From CAYVUB01 sp964454675 (GTDB lineage: Bacteria > Bacteroidota > Bacteroidia > Flavobacteriales > Flavobacteriaceae): a stretch of DNA of 64,000 nt. Position numbers and translations under genes: made by a program. Of this stretch, positions 61,225-64,000 are shown piece after piece (within the stretch, counting starts at the first letter, position 1; each line of letters begins with the position of its first letter). The stretch spans positions 97,829 to 161,828 of the forward strand of contig CAYVUB010000003.1 in the NCBI GenBank assembly GCA_964454675.1, in the 5' to 3' direction. The notes beneath the pieces were generated by a model. It had not been told where the DNA came from. It did no database searches and saw only the letters and a program-made list of their open reading frames with translations.

Positions 61225-63588
61225 ATGAGCTCCAATATGGTTAAATCTAACAATGAAATAAAAAAAACGCTAAACCTTTACCTGACAAGGTGGAAATTCA
61301 TAGCGTTTTTTGTTATTATAGCTTTAGCATTAGCTTACAGCCACCTTCGTTATGCTACCTATCAATATCAAGCTTCTGCGACAATTAAAATTAAAGACGA
61401 AAAAGAGTCTCAAAAACTTCCAAGCATGGAAGAGATTGGTAAAGGCGGGCTTTTTTCTGATGGAAATAAAATAAAAGATGAAATTGAGATTATTACCTCA
61501 AGAACCGTAATAACTAATATTGTAAAAAACCTAAAATTAAATATTAGATATTATGAACAAGGAAAAATCAAGGAAAAAGAACTCTATGAAAATCCTCCCA
61601 TAAAATTAAATTTCTTTGCCAGTGATTCAATAATTCATACAGTTGATACTGTGATGTATATTAAAATAAAATCGCCAACAGAATTTTTAGTATTCAAAGA
61701 TGATGGAAAATCGCTCATAAACCGGGATGATTCAGGAGGCAAACTATTTTCATTTGGAGATCGCATTAATACAGGATTTGGAGATATAGTAATTATTCCT
61801 AATATCGAAAACCATGCGCCTACAATTGGAAGCAATCTTAAAATAGTGCTAACTCCCGTAACCTCAATTGTAAATTATTATCAATCACAGGTTAGAACTT
61901 CTGTAGATCAAGGCTCGAGTGTAATCAAAATATATCTTCAGGACAACAACCCAAAAAAAGCTGTAGATATTCTTGACCAGATAGTCAAGGAATATAATAA
62001 TGATGTTATTAACGACAAAGAAGATGTTTTAAAGATAACTTCAGACTTTATCAATAATCGTTTAGAATTGGTTTTCAAAGAATTAGAGGAAGTGGATTTT
62101 ACAGCAGAGCAGCTTCAGAAAAAAAATAATTTAACAGCCCTCGGTTCACAAGCCAATATTTATTTGGAAAGCAATAAACAAAATGAACTTCAAATAAACA
62201 ATACAGTAAATACTATTCAACTAATAGATTATTTGCAGCAAGAAATTAAAGAAAAGAACAAAAGTTCTGATTTATTGCCGGCAAATTTTGGAATTGCAGA
62301 TGCAAACGTTAATCAAATGACAAAAAGTCATAATGAATTAGTTGCACAGCGAGATAAGCTATTGAAAAATTCGAGCGAAATAAATCCGGTAGTAATCAAC
62401 CTGAACAATCAAATCAATTCTCTAAAAGTCAATTTAGAAAGCTCCTTAGAGAATATGAAAAGAACAAGTGAGATTACACTTAATAACTTATATAGAGAAG
62501 ACGCAAGAATTGGAGGTCAACTTTATACTGCTCCAACAAAACAAAGACAACTAAGAGATATTGAACGCCAACAAAGTATTAAAGAATCTCTTTATCTGTA
62601 CTTATTAGAAAAGCGTGAAGAGTCAGCAATAAGACTTGGTATGTTTTCGCCAAAAGCCAAAATAATTGATACAGCCTATTCAACATATAGCCCTGTAGCT
62701 CCCAACAAAATGATTACATACCTGGGAGCTTTAATGATGGGACTGATGATTCCTATTGCATTTATCTATGTACAAGATTTGTTAGATACTAAAATTTATG
62801 ACAAAGATGATTTAACGGCTGTTCTTAAAATTCCATACATTGGGGATATTCCTCGAACAAGCAAAAAAACAAAGCTTATAAGTAAAGTTGACTATTCGCC
62901 TAAAGCAGAAGCTTTTAGAATTTTGAGGTCGAACATCGACTTTATGTTAAAAGAGCAAAAAAATAATGCAAAAAAAATATTTATCACTTCAACAAGAGCG
63001 CAAGAAGGAAAGTCACATACAACTACCAACTTGGCATCATCTATTTCATTTTCTGAAAAAAAGGTACTGTTGATTGAAATGGATATTCGAGTACCAACAA
63101 TTATAAACTATTTTAAAGAAAAGCCCACAAGCCAAGCCGGTTTATCAGACTTTTTGGCCGATAGAGATTTACAGCCCGATGATGTAGTAATTAATCTTGA
63201 TGATAACGCTTTTTTAGACATTATTACCTGCGGAACCATACCTCCTAACCCATCAGAGCTTTTAATGAACAAAAGAGTTGAAGAGTTATTTAATTATTTT
63301 GAAGATAAATATGATTATATCATTGTGGATGCTCCTGCGGTTGGATTGGTAAGCGATACGCTTCTTGTCTCTAAATTTGCAGATATGTTTATTTACGTTG
63401 TAAGTGCAAACAATATTGACAAGAGACACTTAACTGCTGTTGCCCAACCACTTTATGAAGATAAAAGATTGCCAAAAATGACAATGCTATTAAACGGAAC
63501 TGATTTTGAAAGAAAAGGTTATGGCTATGGCTACGGTTACGGAAACAACCCACAAAGGAAAAAGAAATGGTATAAATTTTGGGCTTAA
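61225..63588 (+). CDS. Wzc-type polysaccharide co-polymerase tyrosine kinase
   Basis: 787 residues. N-terminal Wzz domain with helices at about 24-43 and 510-530, a long periplasmic coiled coil, then a BY-kinase domain with the Walker A TRAQEGKSHTT (K596) and Walker A' DIR with D620. The C-terminal tail has a tyrosine cluster (GYGYGYGYG, tyrosines 766-772) that is autophosphorylated in this family. It controls chain length and export together with Wza. Confidence 0.93.
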   Translation: MSSNMVKSNNEIKKTLNLYLTRWKFIAFFVIIALALAYSHLRYATYQYQASATIKIKDEKESQKLPSMEEIGKGGLFSDGNKIKDEIEIITSRTVITNIVKNLKLNIRYYEQGKIKEKELYENPPIKLNFFASDSIIHTVDTVMYIKIKSPTEFLVFKDDGKSLINRDDSGGKLFSFGDRINTGFGDIVIIPNIENHAPTIGSNLKIVLTPVTSIVNYYQSQVRTSVDQGSSVIKIYLQDNNPKKAVDILDQIVKEYNNDVINDKEDVLKITSDFINNRLELVFKELEEVDFTAEQLQKKNNLTALGSQANIYLESNKQNELQINNTVNTIQLIDYLQQEIKEKNKSSDLLPANFGIADANVNQMTKSHNELVAQRDKLLKNSSEINPVVINLNNQINSLKVNLESSLENMKRTSEITLNNLYREDARIGGQLYTAPTKQRQLRDIERQQSIKESLYLYLLEKREESAIRLGMFSPKAKIIDTAYSTYSPVAPNKMITYLGALMMGLMIPIAFIYVQDLLDTKIYDKDDLTAVLKIPYIGDIPRTSKKTKLISKVDYSPKAEAFRILRSNIDFMLKEQKNNAKKIFITSTRAQEGKSHTTTNLASSISFSEKKVLLIEMDIRVPTIINYFKEKPTSQAGLSDFLADRDLQPDDVVINLDDNAFLDIITCGTIPPNPSELLMNKRVEELFNYFEDKYDYIIVDAPAVGLVSDTLLVSKFADMFIYVVSANNIDKRHLTAVAQPLYEDKRLPKMTMLLNGTDFERKGYGYGYGYGNNPQRKKKWYKFWA

Positions 63589-63645
63589 CTTATAAACGCT
63601 TCTTTTTGATAAAAAAGATACTATCCTAAAAAAGTAATTTATTGG

Positions 63646-63768
63646 TTCCAAATACAGTTCAAAACTATGCACTTTCAGTGCATCAACTTTAGTTTCTAAA
63701 AATTTTAAGCCACATAAGGCACGAATTTTCACAAAAAGTAATTCGGGTAAATTTGTGTAATTCGTGGC
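63646..63768 (-). repeat. Composite dispersed repeat, copy 2
   Basis: In reverse orientation to the copy at 10350-10468. The hairpin module is at 63646-63708 with ATGCACT/AGTGCAT arms around TTC. The second module is an inverted repeat with CACGAATTTTCACAAA (63720-63735) and TTTGTGTAATTCGTG (63752-63766), bounded by GTGGC. The order of the two modules is the same as in copy 1. Confidence 0.8.
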
Positions 63769-63851
63769 TACTTTAAAATCGGACTTTCAGTCCAAAACCA
63801 AAACTTTTAGTCCATTGTGGTTTATTTGAGAACGGTTTCTGGAATGTTCTA

Positions 63852-64000
63852 TCATAGAGTTTCTTGACAAAGCCTTCTTTTTAATGAGCTTGTGTAGTGC
63901 ACATTAGCCGGAGCAAGTATAAAATCTATAATTCTGCCACAATCATTGGTAATAGTATAAAGTTTAAAGCCATAAAAGCAATCAACACCTGTTAATAAAT
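63852..64000 (-). pseudogene. IS982-like transposase fragment
   Basis: On the minus strand the frame reads LTGVDCFYGFKLYTITND, then GRIIDFILAPANVHYTSSLK, then a stop. This resembles the central DDE region of IS982-type transposases from flavobacteria (YGYKLHAV, then a VHDIHYL-like segment). A second frame continues downstream, so the gene is probably frameshifted. It runs off the right window edge, so a longer element cannot be excluded. Confidence 0.5.

Larger units (their letters stand above)
63589..64000. other. Non-coding 3' region after wzc with repeat and transposase remnant
   Basis: Apart from the composite repeat (63646-63768), a small hairpin GGACT/AGTCC at 63782-63793 and the transposase fragment at 63852-64000, nothing supports a gene here. 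No terminator was recognised directly after wzc. Confidence 0.5.

Noticed and set aside
63773..63875. Minus-strand frame ending GFGLKVRF and stop, resembling an outer-membrane beta-barrel end
   Set aside because: It is short, has no upstream barrel, and overlaps hairpin repeats and the transposase remnant; the resemblance is probably chance.
1..64000. tRNA, rRNA, tmRNA or riboswitch genes
   Set aside because: No cloverleaf, conserved rRNA segment or recognisable aptamer was seen in the intergenic DNA; a covariance-model search would be decisive.

Overview
The window looks like chromosomal DNA of a member of the Flavobacteriia (phylum Bacteroidota). The supporting signs are a fused LpxC-FabZ gene, a PorX-type regulator of the type IX secretion system (T9SS), a large secreted protein ending in a T9SS sorting domain, a fused E1 alpha/beta 2-oxoacid dehydrogenase, TAnnTTTG-type promoter boxes, few Shine-Dalgarno sites and AT-rich intergenic DNA. 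No tRNA, rRNA, CRISPR array or replication origin was recognised. A 100-N assembly gap lies at 34122-34221.

Region 1 (1-19.1 kb) is mixed housekeeping: a helicase start, a 3D-domain lipoprotein, E1 dehydrogenase, a 2OG-Fe(II) oxygenase, SUI1 factor, nucleoside phosphorylase, an unexported SsuA-like binding protein, an OmpA lipoprotein, a lipocalin-like lipoprotein, a hotdog thioesterase, a GreA-like protein, DUF2461, DUF1328, CorA, a vWA membrane protein, FabG, an M16 peptidase and SucD. Region 2 (19.1-24.4 kb) is the lipid A cluster in leftward order lpxD, lpxC-fabZ, lpxA, efp and a second lpxD-like gene. Region 3 (24.4-32.4 kb) holds an HD hydrolase, porX, tsaE, an accessory patch of small membrane or secreted peptides and a repressor-like gene, an alanine dehydrogenase-like gene and an orphan YoeB-type toxin. 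Region 4 (32.5-35.9 kb) is one giant T9SS-exported pectate-lyase-like protein, split by the gap inside its Ig/PKD-like repeats.

Region 5 (36.3-63.6 kb) is a surface-polysaccharide locus. It has three asparagine-synthetase-type amidotransferases, a MurJ/Wzx flippase, four GT4 glycosyltransferases, a Wzy-like polymerase, an MBOAT/SGNH O-acetylation pair, a PglC-like phosphoglycosyltransferase, a DegT aminotransferase, a PglF-like dehydratase, a Wza-like exporter and a Wzc kinase. A four-gene block on the opposite strand (GT2, HAD, ATP-grasp, FemAB/GNAT) sits where a PglD-type acetyltransferase would be expected. Together these genes suggest a Wzx/Wzy-assembled glycan started on a 4-amino-sugar and decorated with amides, acetyl groups and possibly amino acids.

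Mobile and repeat DNA is visible throughout. A 240-bp inverted-repeat element at 51466-51705 with 9-bp flanking direct repeats splits the polysaccharide operon. A roughly 120-bp composite repeat occurs in opposite orientation at 10.4 kb and 63.7 kb. Remnants of IS200-like and IS982-like transposases are also present.
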